DNA of 38,278 nucleotides from Corynebacterium sp. MSK041. Its GTDB lineage: Bacteria > Actinomycetota > Actinomycetes > Mycobacteriales > Mycobacteriaceae. The notes below the pieces were generated by a model. The model was not told the origin of the DNA and searched no databases. It saw only the letters and a program-made list of their open reading frames with translations. The stretch lies in assembly GCF_030232265.1 (NCBI RefSeq), contig NZ_JASPJK010000014.1:1-38278 (forward strand), read 5' to 3'. A program made the position numbers and the translations under genes. This document shows positions 25,668 through 33,932 of this stretch, in pieces. Position 1 is the stretch's first letter. Each line of letters starts with the position of its first letter.

Positions 25668-26958
25668 CCGGCGGTAACTCACGGGCGCTCAGGGCTTCGA
25701 CGAGCTCCCAGGCCTCGTCGAGCTCTAGGTCACGCGCCGTCATCCTGACTGGGCCGGGCACCAAATCGAAACGGACGCTCGCCACCTTAAGAGCGCGTTG
25801 AACTGGGCCAATGCGCAGCGTAACCTCTTGGATGTGGGGTACTTCCACGAATTCCACCCGCCGGCTCAACAGGCCGTGGCTGGTGGTGGCATAGGTGGTG
25901 TCCCCGAAATCCCCGATCGGGGTGAGGGCAAGGGCTTGGCGCGACGCATCAATCGGTGAGGCCACACGTGCCCGGCGCGGGGACTTCAGGTCCCAGTCCG
26001 GGCTGACAATCAGTTCGCGTGGCAGCGGGCTGATGGCCTCAATGAGCTCAAGGGCTTGCTCATAGGACCCCACCGGCAGCAAGCGCGATGTACCCGAGGC
26101 TTTGTTGGACTCACGGCCATAGCCAGCAATATTCACGGTGACTGTCCACCATCCGAACAGACGCCACAGCACCGGCTGCGACAACCCAATCGCGTGAATC
26201 CGGTCCAGCGGCACCGCTTGGGTGCGGCGGTTGGCCAACCCATACGACAGGTGCAACACGTCCCCGTCCAAAGTGGCATTGTAGCGCCAGGACTGGTCAA
26301 TCTGCCGCCAGATCTGCGGGATGAAACCCACGAGCACCGGCACAATCACGGTCACTGAAAAGTCGGTGACGGTGGGGAGGAGGGACCAGGAGAGGGCGAA
26401 GAGCGTCGATAAGCGAAGGGCTGCACCCACGAGCGAACGCGCAACAGGAATGGGTGGGACGAGGTATCCGCCCTGCGGCTTTTCGGGCGGGGCGATCTTG
26501 TGCAGGATCTCCGCGCGGATGGCTTCGGCTTCACTGCGGGTGAGGTAGCCGATCTCGATCGCGGAATTCGAGCCGCCGGCCGCCTCAACGCGCACCTCGG
26601 CGAGACCAAAGAGGCGTGGCGCGAACGGCTCGACAACATCAACCGCCTGGATACGGTCATAGCGCGCGGACCGCACCTGCGTGGAAATGACGCCGCGGCG
26701 CAGCTCCAGCTCATCCTCCCCCAGGCGGAAACCCGTGCGCGCCCACCAGATCTGCGACACCGCGAAGACCAGCGCGAGCACCCCCAGCACCCCACCTGCG
26801 ATCTGCGCGATCAGCAGAGCTGTGACCTGCTGGTCCCGCAGCGCGTTGGCCACGAAGGTGGCAAAGTTGAACACCACGATCGTGGCCAACGCCACCACCG
26901 TCGCCCACACGCGCAACAGCGGGGTGAGACGGTGAACCCGGCGGAAGTCCTCGGTCAC
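25621..26958 (-). CDS. membrane protein with bacterial PH (bPH_2) domains, YdbT-like
   Basis: The protein has 445 residues. Two N-terminal membrane helices (about 14-35 and 48-68) are followed by a bPH_2 domain (about 70-155: TGFRLGEDELELRRGVIS...RIQAVDV). Further helices lie near 175-210, and two more PH-like modules follow (about 220-310 with LHLSYGLANRRTQAVPLDRIHAIG, and 350-430). This order fits the Bacillus YdbT type; such proteins are membrane-associated and of unclear function. The ATG overlaps the stop of the upstream bPH gene by 4 bases. Its 3' end overlaps trmL by 47 bases on the opposite strand. Possible role in cell-envelope stress or export is inference from the Bacillus YdbS/YdbT pair. 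Confidence 0.82.
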   Translation of the reverse strand: MTEDFRRVHRLTPLLRVWATVVALATIVVFNFATFVANALRDQQVTALLIAQIAGGVLGVLALVFAVSQIWWARTGFRLGEDELELRRGVISTQVRSARYDRIQAVDVVEPFAPRLFGLAEVRVEAAGGSNSAIEIGYLTRSEAEAIRAEILHKIAPPEKPQGGYLVPPIPVARSLVGAALRLSTLFALSWSLLPTVTDFSVTVIVPVLVGFIPQIWRQIDQSWRYNATLDGDVLHLSYGLANRRTQAVPLDRIHAIGLSQPVLWRLFGWWTVTVNIAGYGRESNKASGTSRLLPVGSYEQALELIEAISPLPRELIVSPDWDLKSPRRARVASPIDASRQALALTPIGDFGDTTYATTSHGLLSRRVEFVEVPHIQEVTLRIGPVQRALKVASVRFDLVPGPVRMTARDLELDEAWELVEALSARELPPVTPRQGTPTDATPHM

Positions 26959-27488
26959 AGGCCACTCATCCGTTCGCGCGCGTTGATGGCCAGGCGCTCA
27001 CGCAGCGCGTCTGCCTCCGCGGCAGGCAGACCCGGGATGCGCGCGTCCGACGTAGCCGACGCGGTATGAAGGCTCACATCCTTCAGCCCCAGGAGCCTCG
27101 TGAATGGGCCGCTGGTGACATCCACGAACTGGATGCGGCCATACGGCACCAGCGTGAATGTCTGGCGGAGCTTACCTTTGGTGATCAGCAGCTCATCCTC
27201 GGTTTCCCACCACGCCGTGTTGCGCACCCGCAGTGGAATCATTATGAGCTGGAACACGTACCACACCCCGACGGTGGCAGCGCCGGTCCACCACCAGCCG
27301 CCGTAGAGAAGCTGGGGCACGATGAAGCACGCCGCCAGCACCAGCGCCCATACGGTTTGGGAGGCATACCGCGCAAGGATGAGCTTCCGCGACACCGGAT
27401 TCATCTCTGCCGCCGTCGTGGGCAGGCGTAGCGCCGGCGCATCGGTCCGTGCATGACGCCCGGCGCGGGCAGAATCGGCGCTGTTCAT
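26955..27488 (-). CDS. membrane protein with bacterial PH (bPH_2) domain, YdbS-like
   Basis: The protein has 177 residues: a polar N-terminus (about 1-30), two membrane helices (about 42-62 and 66-84), and one bPH_2 domain with VRNTAWWETEDELLITKGKL and the conserved VPYGRIQFVDVTSGPFTRLLGLKDV. It is the shorter partner of the three-domain protein encoded directly after it; the pair resembles Bacillus ydbS-ydbT. It starts 11 bp after the cytochrome b561-like gene and overlaps the next gene by ATGA, so all three form one operon. Confidence 0.82.
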   Translation of the reverse strand: MNSADSARAGRHARTDAPALRLPTTAAEMNPVSRKLILARYASQTVWALVLAACFIVPQLLYGGWWWTGAATVGVWYVFQLIMIPLRVRNTAWWETEDELLITKGKLRQTFTLVPYGRIQFVDVTSGPFTRLLGLKDVSLHTASATSDARIPGLPAAEADALRERLAINARERMSGL

Positions 27489-27499
27489 GGGTACGTACC

Positions 27500-28804
27500 C
27501 TACCGCGTGGACACCTCGCCCGTCAGCCGCGCCACCGACGCCAAGAACTGCGGGCGCGCCACCACAACCGCGGCCGCGACGACAACCAGTGACACGAGGA
27601 ACATGATCAGGCCCGTCCAGTCGCTCGCATATTCATTCGGGTCCACAGAACCGCGCGCCGCGTACATCGTGTTCAAGTTGCGCAGCACACCCGTGGTGAG
27701 CACCAAGCCCACATGCACCACCACGAACACCAGGAAATACACCAGCACCGGGAAGTGCACCGCGCGCGCAACCGGCGCCGGGAACAGCTTGTTCGCCGTC
27801 TTCCACTCGTTGCGCCACCACATGCTCATGCGCGCACCCGACGCGATCGCCAGCGGCGCCGCAACAAACACCGTGACAAAGTACGCCAGCTGCTGCAGCG
27901 CGTTGTAGTACACCCAGCCGTTCTCCGTCGGCCAATCCAAACTCAGGTACTGCAGGCCCGCCGACACCGCATTCGGGAACACATCCCAGCTCGTGGGCAC
28001 GATGCGCATCCATTGGTCCGTCGCGAACAGCAGGATTGTGAAAATGACGCCGTTCAGCACCCACAGCACGTCCAGCACCAGGTGGAACCAGAGCACCAGG
28101 CTGATCTTTTTCCCACCCTTCTTGGGCCGCCAGTACGCCTCGGGTTTCCGCTGGCCACGCACCTGCAGACCCGTCCGAATAATCAGCACCATCAGGAACA
28201 TGTTGAAAAAGTGCGCCCAATTCAACCACACCGGAATCCCCACCGGCGCGCTCTCCGGCATCGGCGCGGGGCCCGGGTAAGCCTCAAGGAAAGACTGTCC
28301 AGTGTCAGAGCCCAAAAAGCTTCTCGACGCCCACACCCCCACCCCCAACACCACAACCCCAACCAAAACCCAAAGGAGCAAGCGCTTCAGCGCTGCGCTC
28401 CGAGCTGGTTCTTGGGCTGGCTTCTCTGCTGTCTGCTTCGTGGCTTCCTGCACGGGCTGCGGAGCCGGCGCTGGCGTCGGGGTTACTGGCGTCGGGGTCG
28501 CTGGCACCGGGGTCGCCACACCACCCGGCGGTTTCGGTGCCGCAGGCACTGCAGAAGCTACAGGAGGCACGGGCACGGCGGCCACTGGTGGCGCCGGAGG
28601 GGTCGGCGGCGCGGGCGGTGCAACAGCCGTCGGCGGAGCAGGAGGGGTCGGCGCAGCTGGTGGCGCCGGAGGCGCCGGCGAAGCTGGCGCAGCAGAAGGC
28701 GCTGGAGGCGCTGGTGGCGCCGGCGGTTGTGGCACGGACGGCGGGCTGGGCACCGCCGGAATGTCCTGGGACGATGCTGCCTTCGGGATATTGTTGCTAG
28801 TCAT
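27500..28804 (-). CDS. cytochrome b561-like membrane protein with long Pro/Ala-rich N-terminus
   Basis: The protein has 434 residues. Residues 16-135 are a low-complexity PAPPAPPA-type tail, presumably cytoplasmic or wall-spanning. A membrane segment at about 140-160 follows, then five more near 185-210, 232-260, 305-330, 350-375 and 405-425. Histidines sit in the helices (WAHFFNMF, LWFHLVLDVLW, AVHFPVLVYFLVFVVVHVG) as expected for heme ligation in the cytochrome b561 / hydrogenase-type cytochrome b superfamily. No other redox domain is seen, so partner and substrate are unknown. It heads the operon with the two bPH proteins. TAGTCT (28813-28818) ends 8 nt before the ATG. Confidence 0.78.
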   Translation of the reverse strand: MTSNNIPKAASSQDIPAVPSPPSVPQPPAPPAPPAPSAAPASPAPPAPPAAPTPPAPPTAVAPPAPPTPPAPPVAAVPVPPVASAVPAAPKPPGGVATPVPATPTPVTPTPAPAPQPVQEATKQTAEKPAQEPARSAALKRLLLWVLVGVVVLGVGVWASRSFLGSDTGQSFLEAYPGPAPMPESAPVGIPVWLNWAHFFNMFLMVLIIRTGLQVRGQRKPEAYWRPKKGGKKISLVLWFHLVLDVLWVLNGVIFTILLFATDQWMRIVPTSWDVFPNAVSAGLQYLSLDWPTENGWVYYNALQQLAYFVTVFVAAPLAIASGARMSMWWRNEWKTANKLFPAPVARAVHFPVLVYFLVFVVVHVGLVLTTGVLRNLNTMYAARGSVDPNEYASDWTGLIMFLVSLVVVAAAVVVARPQFLASVARLTGEVSTR

Positions 28805-28812
28805 TGCTGCTT

Positions 28813-28818
28813 AGACTA
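28813..28818 (-). promoter_or_regulatory. -10 hexamer of the cytochrome b561-like operon
   Basis: TAGTCT on the minus strand ends 8 nt before the ATG at 28804, with no ribosome site in between. Confidence 0.35.
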
Positions 28819-28905
28819 TCCAAGTCAGGAAGCAGGGTGGTATCCAGCTAGTTTCGACGAGCTGCTCATGGGGCCACGGGAGCATAAAAAACCAAGGTGC
28901 CCTTA

Positions 28906-28921
28906 GATTCAAGCTTGAATC
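28906..28921. promoter_or_regulatory. 16-bp perfect palindrome in the hicA upstream region
   Basis: GATTCAAGCTTGAATC is a perfect palindrome midway between the divergent cytochrome b561-like gene and hicA. Its symmetry without a loop points to a dimeric repressor site rather than a hairpin. Its distance from both start codons (about 70-100 bp) leaves open which side it controls. Confidence 0.5.
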
Positions 28922-28959
28922 CAAGATGGCAGTGTGACTTAGGTTCCTGAAACGGGAAA

Positions 28960-28983
28960 TGATAGTATCACTTTTGGTACCAT
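28960..28983 (+). promoter_or_regulatory. hicA operator and leaderless promoter
   Basis: TGATAGTATCA (28960-28970) is a perfect 11-bp palindrome. A TACCAT -10 hexamer (28978-28983) follows and ends 6 nt before the hicA ATG. HicB proteins with a ribbon-helix-helix tail bind such sites, so this is the likely autoregulatory operator. Confidence 0.55.
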
Positions 28984-28989
28984 GCCTCT

Positions 28990-29232
28990 ATGGGATCAAG
29001 CATTGAACAACTCTTAGCCAAGATGCGCTCGACCCCAGCGAACATACGGTTCGCCGAGTTGAAGAAGGTATGCGATCACTACTTCGGCGAGGCACGAAAC
29101 CGGGGAGGATCACACCTTATCTATAAGACCCCGTGGCCGGGCGATCCACGGGTCAATATCCAGAATAAAGGCGGTACCGCCAAGCCCTATCAAGTCCGAC
29201 AAGTTTTATTTAAGTGCTATCGACCGATTTGA
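28990..29232 (+). CDS. hicA: HicA-type mRNA interferase toxin
   Basis: This 80-residue protein has the double-stranded-RNA-binding-like HicA fold: RFAELKKVCDHYFGEARNRGGSHLIY, with the catalytic His42 in GSHLIY, followed by RVNIQNKGGTAKPYQVRQVL. HicA cleaves mRNA when not bound by HicB. Its length is usual (60-85). It is the first gene of the pair, toxin before antitoxin, which is the classic hicAB order. The antitoxin begins 11 bp later. Confidence 0.9.
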   Translation: MGSSIEQLLAKMRSTPANIRFAELKKVCDHYFGEARNRGGSHLIYKTPWPGDPRVNIQNKGGTAKPYQVRQVLFKCYRPI

Positions 29233-29243
29233 GGAGAATGCAC

Positions 29244-29570
29244 ATGAATGCTGACAAATACACCTACCAGGTTGGCTGGTCACAAGAAGACGAACAGTTC
29301 GTCGCCACTGTCCGGGAGTTCCCGTCGTTGTCATGGCTGGAAGACTCCCGAGACGAGGCCGAAAAGGGCATCCTCTCTCTTGTCGAAGAAGTCTTGGCCG
29401 ACCTCCTGAAAAGTGGCGAGCCTATCCCGCAGCCACTCGGCATGCGCGAATTCTCGGGGCGTTTCAATGTTCGGATTTCCCCGTCGCTTCACCGCCGGCT
29501 CGTGCAGGAAGCTGAAAATGAAGGGATTTCCCTAAACGCGCTGGTGTCCCAAAAGTTAGCTTCCGCGTAA
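29244..29570 (+). CDS. hicB: HicB-type antitoxin
   Basis: This 108-residue protein has two parts. The N-terminal partial RNase H-like fold (about 5-60: YTYQVGWSQEDEQFVATVREFP) binds the toxin. The C-terminal ribbon-helix-helix (about 72-105: RFNVRISPSLHRRLVQEAENE, then SLNALVSQKLA) binds DNA. The ATG at 29244 is chosen because GAGGAG lies 7 nt upstream; ATG at 29238 overlaps that site. It is co-transcribed with hicA and should repress the operon at the upstream palindromes. Confidence 0.9.
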   Translation: MNADKYTYQVGWSQEDEQFVATVREFPSLSWLEDSRDEAEKGILSLVEEVLADLLKSGEPIPQPLGMREFSGRFNVRISPSLHRRLVQEAENEGISLNALVSQKLASA

Positions 29571-29709
29571 TCGCAACACCCAGCAGCGACTGGAGGGTGA
29601 AGGACTTCAACACCTCGCACGGTCTACCAGAAGCCCAAAACGCACCTACCAGCACTTATGCATTCTCGGGTTGGGTTGCGCGTGCAAATCCTTCACCGAT
29701 CCGACCGGC

Positions 29710-32700
29710 CTATCGGAAATCGCGGGATCCGCGGGAGAGCCAGTCGCCCATGTTGAGGGGTTCGAGTTTGTCCGCAAGAACACTGGCGGCACCGGAGGCA
29801 TTTTCGACGATGCCACGCACAATAAGGGCTTTCGCGGTGCGGGCAAGGACTTTTTGTCGCTTCCACAAACCAGTGGGAATGACCACGTTCATAAGCCCGG
29901 TCTCGTCCTCCATACCCAGGAAGGTGACACCGGCGGCGGTGGAAGGGCGCTGGCGGTGGGTGATCACACCGGCGATGCGGATGCGGGTGCCGTCGGGGAC
30001 CCGCTTGAGGCCACTGGCGGGAACAACACTCAAAGCATCCAAGTGCGCGCGGACCATCTCAACGGGCATGAGGCCGGGCGTGACACCGGTGGCCACAATG
30101 TCGGCAGCCATGAGTTCGAAGGCGTTCATGCCGGGGAGGGCAGGCGCCTCAATAGCCGAAAGTCCAGGCAGCATGCCCTCGCGTTCGGTAGCGGCGATGC
30201 CGGATTGCCAGAGGGCTTGGCGGCGGTCCACCCCAAAACATCCCAATGCACCCGCCCGCGCGAGGGCTTCGACGTGCTCCACGGTGAGGTCCGCGCGGCG
30301 GGATAGATCCGGAATATCGGCGAAGGGCCGAACCGTTTGCGCAACCTCGATGCGCGAGGCCGCCTTCCCGCCAAGACCTTTGATCAGGTTCAACCCCACG
30401 CGGATGGTGCCGGAGTCGATGCAGCGGGCCTCCACACCAGACTCGTTGACGTCCACGGGCAGGACCACAATCCCATGGCGGCGCGCGTCTTGGATGAGGG
30501 ACTGTGGCGAGTAGAAACCCATCGGCTGCGCCCGCAACAGCCCCACGCAGAATTCCGCCGGGTAGTAGTGCTTGAACCAGGCCGAAAAGTACACCAAGGA
30601 GGCAAAAGACTGGGAGTGGGATTCCGGGAAACCGTAAGCAGCGAAGGCGACGATCTTCTGCCAGAGGCTCTCCGCCACGTCCTGCTCAATCGAGTTGGTT
30701 TCCCAACAGCCCGAGAAAAATCGCGCCTTGAGAGAAGCCATCTTCGCCGGCGAACGCTTCGACCCCATGGCGCGACGCAACGAGTCTGCCTCTGCCCCGC
30801 TGAAACCGGCAGCGTCGACAGCAATTTGCATGAGCTGCTCCTGGAACAGCGGGATCCCCAGGGTTTTACCCAGGGAACGCTCCAGCACCGGATGGTCGTA
30901 CGTGACCGGTTCCCGGCCGTCGCGGCGCCGCAGATACGGGTGGACGGATCCGCCCTGGATTGGACCAGGCCTGATCAGGGCCACTTCCACCACCAAGTCA
31001 AAGAAGCAGCGCGGTTTCAGCCGCGGCAGGGTGTTCATCTGAGCGCGGGATTCCACTTGGAAAACGCCGACGGCGTCGGCGCGGGAGAGCATTGAGTACA
31101 CGGCGGCGTCGTCAAGCGAAAGCTCCCATAGGCGCACCTCGCGGCCGGTGGTTTCGCGCACGAGGTCAATCATGTGGTGCAGCGCTTCGAGCATGCCCAG
31201 GCCCAGCAGATCGAACTTGACTAGGCCGGCGGCGGCACAATCGTCCTTGTCCCACTGCACGACCGAGCGGCCTTCCATGCGTGCCCACTCCACGGGGACA
31301 ACGTCGGCGATGGGGCGGTCGCAGATCACCATGCCACCGGAGTGAATGCCCAGGTGGCGTGGTTGCCCTTTGAGTTGCGCAGCCAAGGACTTAACACGCG
31401 GTGGGGGCGAGGCCAGGCCCTTCGACCACGCATCCGCCGCGCCCTGCGGGTAGCCGAGCGCACGGGCGGCGTCACGCACCGCGCCCTTCGTGCGGTACGT
31501 GATCACGTTGGCCACCTGCGCAGCATTGTCCCGGCCGTAGGTGCGGTAGACGTACTGGATAACTTCTTCGCGGCGGCCGGACTCAATATCAATGTCAATA
31601 TCCGGCGGGCCGTCGCGGTCTGGTGAGAGGAAACGCTCAAACAGCAGCTGCGCGCCGATCGGTTCCACGTTGGTGATGCCAAGCGCAAAGCACACCGCCG
31701 AATTCGCCGCCGAGCCGCGCCCCTGACACAAGATGTTGGACTCGCGGCAGAAATCCACCAGGTCATTGACAATGAGGAAGTAACCAGGAAAACCAAGTTG
31801 CTCGATGACGCGCAGTTCGCGCTCAATCTGCGCGAGAGCTTGTTCTTGCAGGTCAGCAGACCGCGTGGCGTAGCGTTCACGGCCGCGTTCGGCCACGAGG
31901 TGGGTCAGCCAGCTCATCTCATCGTGTCCCTCGGGCGTGGGGCATTGCGGCAGTTCAGGCGCCACCAGGTCGAGGGTGAAGGCGCATTCTTCTGCGAGTT
32001 TCACGGTCTCCGCGATCATGGCAGCGCCGTCAGGCACCATCGCCGCGAGTTGCTCGCCCGAGCGCAACCACGGCGCACCCATCGGATGCAGGTCCGCGTA
32101 TGCTGCGCCGATTGCTTCTCGACGCCCCAACGCCCTCTTCGCCCCCGCCACCCTCGCCCCATCCCGCGTGGCTGCCCCCGGGGCGGCGGTGAGAATTTCC
32201 CGCAGACCGGGCGGGCCGGCAGCGCGCAGGATGGCGTGGTGGTCCGCGTCTTCGGGCAGCATCGTCGCCTCGTACTCCTTGACCACGTTGGTGGTACCGA
32301 AGCATTCCACGAGTTCATCGAGTCGGTCTGCCCACCGCCAGCCCGCCAACACGATGCAGGTCCCGGCGAGTTCTTTGGCAATCGTCGGGAGCGATGGATA
32401 GTGCACCACGCCCTTCTCCCCCGAGGCCATGTGCGCCCCCGCCATGAGGTGCGATAGGCGCCGGTATCCCTCCGCGCCGCGAGCAAGCATCGGCAGTGGC
32501 GCGTGAGTCAGGCCGAGCTCTGCCCCAAATACCGTAGGCAGCCCTACCTCCGCGGCGGCTTCGGCGAATTTCACGACGCCATAGAAACCATCACGGTCCA
32601 GCAGACCAAGGGCACTCAAGCCGAGTTCGTGGGCGCGGGCTACCAACTCCTCAGGTTCGCTAGCACCTCCGGTATCGCTGAGGAAACTGTAGGTGGACAC

Positions 32701-32868
32701 GGCGTGGAGTTCTGCGAAGGGAATCGCCGCGGTGCCACGCGGGCCGGCCGGAGGACGCTTGACCGACCGTTCTAGCCGGTCAACCGGCACAACGGCGGCC
32801 CCGGGGCGGCCGGAGAGGATGCGTTCCAGCTGCGCCCAGGACAATGCTCTGCCACCATTGAATCGCAC
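29710..32868 (-). CDS. dnaE2: error-prone DNA polymerase III alpha, DnaE2
   Basis: This 1052-residue protein has DnaE2 architecture: a degenerate PHP domain (ELHAVSTYSFLSD), then a polymerase core with DGPPDIDIDIE (catalytic Asp pair) and KFDLLGLGM (third Asp). Helix-hairpin-helix and OB-fold regions follow near the C-terminus (RIAGVITHRQRPSTAAGV). No tau- or beta-binding tail of replicative DnaE1 length is present. DnaE2 carries out damage-induced translesion synthesis, usually with ImuA'/ImuB, which are not in this window. The start is GTG at 32868, not the upstream GTG at 32883, because a -10 hexamer (TACGAT) ends 6 nt before it. An SOS box overlaps that promoter. Confidence 0.94.
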   Translation of the reverse strand: MRFNGGRALSWAQLERILSGRPGAAVVPVDRLERSVKRPPAGPRGTAAIPFAELHAVSTYSFLSDTGGASEPEELVARAHELGLSALGLLDRDGFYGVVKFAEAAAEVGLPTVFGAELGLTHAPLPMLARGAEGYRRLSHLMAGAHMASGEKGVVHYPSLPTIAKELAGTCIVLAGWRWADRLDELVECFGTTNVVKEYEATMLPEDADHHAILRAAGPPGLREILTAAPGAATRDGARVAGAKRALGRREAIGAAYADLHPMGAPWLRSGEQLAAMVPDGAAMIAETVKLAEECAFTLDLVAPELPQCPTPEGHDEMSWLTHLVAERGRERYATRSADLQEQALAQIERELRVIEQLGFPGYFLIVNDLVDFCRESNILCQGRGSAANSAVCFALGITNVEPIGAQLLFERFLSPDRDGPPDIDIDIESGRREEVIQYVYRTYGRDNAAQVANVITYRTKGAVRDAARALGYPQGAADAWSKGLASPPPRVKSLAAQLKGQPRHLGIHSGGMVICDRPIADVVPVEWARMEGRSVVQWDKDDCAAAGLVKFDLLGLGMLEALHHMIDLVRETTGREVRLWELSLDDAAVYSMLSRADAVGVFQVESRAQMNTLPRLKPRCFFDLVVEVALIRPGPIQGGSVHPYLRRRDGREPVTYDHPVLERSLGKTLGIPLFQEQLMQIAVDAAGFSGAEADSLRRAMGSKRSPAKMASLKARFFSGCWETNSIEQDVAESLWQKIVAFAAYGFPESHSQSFASLVYFSAWFKHYYPAEFCVGLLRAQPMGFYSPQSLIQDARRHGIVVLPVDVNESGVEARCIDSGTIRVGLNLIKGLGGKAASRIEVAQTVRPFADIPDLSRRADLTVEHVEALARAGALGCFGVDRRQALWQSGIAATEREGMLPGLSAIEAPALPGMNAFELMAADIVATGVTPGLMPVEMVRAHLDALSVVPASGLKRVPDGTRIRIAGVITHRQRPSTAAGVTFLGMEDETGLMNVVIPTGLWKRQKVLARTAKALIVRGIVENASGAASVLADKLEPLNMGDWLSRGSRDFR

Positions 32869-32874
32869 GCAACT

Positions 32875-32891
32875 ATCGTACACATATTCGA
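32875..32891 (-). promoter_or_regulatory. LexA SOS box over the dnaE2 -10
   Basis: On the minus strand TCGAATATGTGTACGA (32876-32891) matches 14 of 16 bases of the symmetric actinobacterial SOS box TCGAACATGTGTTCGA. It overlaps the TACGAT -10 (32875-32880), so bound LexA would block the promoter. dnaE2 is a known SOS gene in actinobacteria. Confidence 0.8.
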
Positions 32892-32952
32892 TGCGGTGAA
32901 CCGAACGGACGTTTGATTATATTCGCTAAGAAACTCCAAACGGGATCGGAAC

Positions 32953-32982
32953 TAGACTAAGCGGTACACACGGTGATAGATT
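32953..32982 (+). promoter_or_regulatory. metQNI promoter with candidate McbR site
   Basis: TAGAC-N6-GTACA (32953-32968) resembles the McbR operator with one perfect arm. A TAGATT -10-like hexamer (32977-32982) follows 8 bp later. The transcript would start about 40 nt before metQ, whose AGGA ribosome site is at 33017-33020. McbR control of the Met transporter is known in C. glutamicum. Confidence 0.4.
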
Positions 32983-33026
32983 TTCCCAGACACTTCAACC
33001 CCTACTAAGAAAGTGCAGGACGCGAC

Positions 33027-33926
33027 ATGCGCCTCAACCGTGTTATCGCAACCGCCGCGGCTTCCATTCTGGCAGCTACTGGCCTCGTTGCATGCTCCTC
33101 TGACTCCACTGACAACGCTGCTCCGAAGGACGGCGAGAACCAGGTCGTGCGCATCGGTACGACCGACTCTGACCAGAAGGCTTGGTCTGTATTCCTTGAC
33201 AAGGCCAAGGAAGCTGGCATCGACCTGGAGCTGGTTCCTTTCACCGAGTACACCCCGGTGAACCCAGCACTGGCTGAGGGTCAGCTTGACCTGAACAAGT
33301 TCCAGCACATCCTGTACCTGGCTCAGTACAAGGCTTCTTCTGGCAAGGACCTGCGCATCATCGGTTCCGCTGAGATCAACACCCTGGGCCTGTTCTGGAA
33401 GGACCACGATTCCCTCGACGGCATCGAGGGCGAGAAGGTTGCTATCCCGAACGACCCGTCCAACCAGGGCCGCGCGATCAACGTGCTCGTCCAGGCTGGC
33501 CTGGTCACGGTGAAGGAGGGCACTGACCCGCTGAACCCGACCCCGGCTGACATTGACAAGGATGCTTCCAAGGTTGAGGTCACCCCGGTTGATGCTTCCC
33601 AGACGCCGACTGCCTACAACCAGGGCGACCCGGCGATCATCAACAACAACTGGCTCTCCCGCGCTGGTATCGACGCATCCACTGCTGTCGCTTCCGACGA
33701 CCCGAACTCTGAGCTGGCTGAGCCGTACATCAACATCTTCGCTGTTCGCGCAGAGGACATTGATAACCCGACCTACGACAAGCTCGTTGAGCTCTGGCAG
33801 ACCCCTGAGGTTACCGAGGCTCTGAATGAGGACTCCAATGGCACCGCCGTCCAGGTGAACAAGTCCAAGGAGGACCTGAACAAGATCCTCGACCGTCTCG
33901 TCGAAGACGCAAAGAACGAGAAGTAA
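33027..33926 (+). CDS. metQ: methionine ABC transporter substrate-binding lipoprotein
   Basis: This 299-residue protein has a lipoprotein signal with lipobox LVAC (Cys23) and a NlpA/MetQ fold: VVRIGTTDSDQKAWSVF, GQLDLNKFQHILYLAQY, the ligand-pocket stretch AIPNDPSNQGRAINVLVQAGL, and DPAIINNNWLSRAG. It would bind methionine outside the cell and deliver it to MetI/MetN. It is the first gene of metQ-metN-metI, with a 6-bp gap to metN. Codon use is highly biased toward optimal codons, suggesting strong expression. An AGGA ribosome site lies 6 nt before the ATG. Confidence 0.93.
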   Translation: MRLNRVIATAAASILAATGLVACSSDSTDNAAPKDGENQVVRIGTTDSDQKAWSVFLDKAKEAGIDLELVPFTEYTPVNPALAEGQLDLNKFQHILYLAQYKASSGKDLRIIGSAEINTLGLFWKDHDSLDGIEGEKVAIPNDPSNQGRAINVLVQAGLVTVKEGTDPLNPTPADIDKDASKVEVTPVDASQTPTAYNQGDPAIINNNWLSRAGIDASTAVASDDPNSELAEPYINIFAVRAEDIDNPTYDKLVELWQTPEVTEALNEDSNGTAVQVNKSKEDLNKILDRLVEDAKNEK

Positions 33927-33932
33927 ACCTCT

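Noticed and set aside
28440..28770. Repetitive GC-rich tract considered as a DNA repeat array or CRISPR-like structure
   Set aside because: It is the coding sequence of the Pro/Ala-rich tail of the cytochrome b561-like protein; the units are irregular and there are no spacers.
27713..28906. 397-codon plus-strand frame opposite the cytochrome b561-like gene
   Set aside because: It mirrors the Pro/Ala-rich codons of the real gene as Arg/Gly/Trp runs and has no family features.
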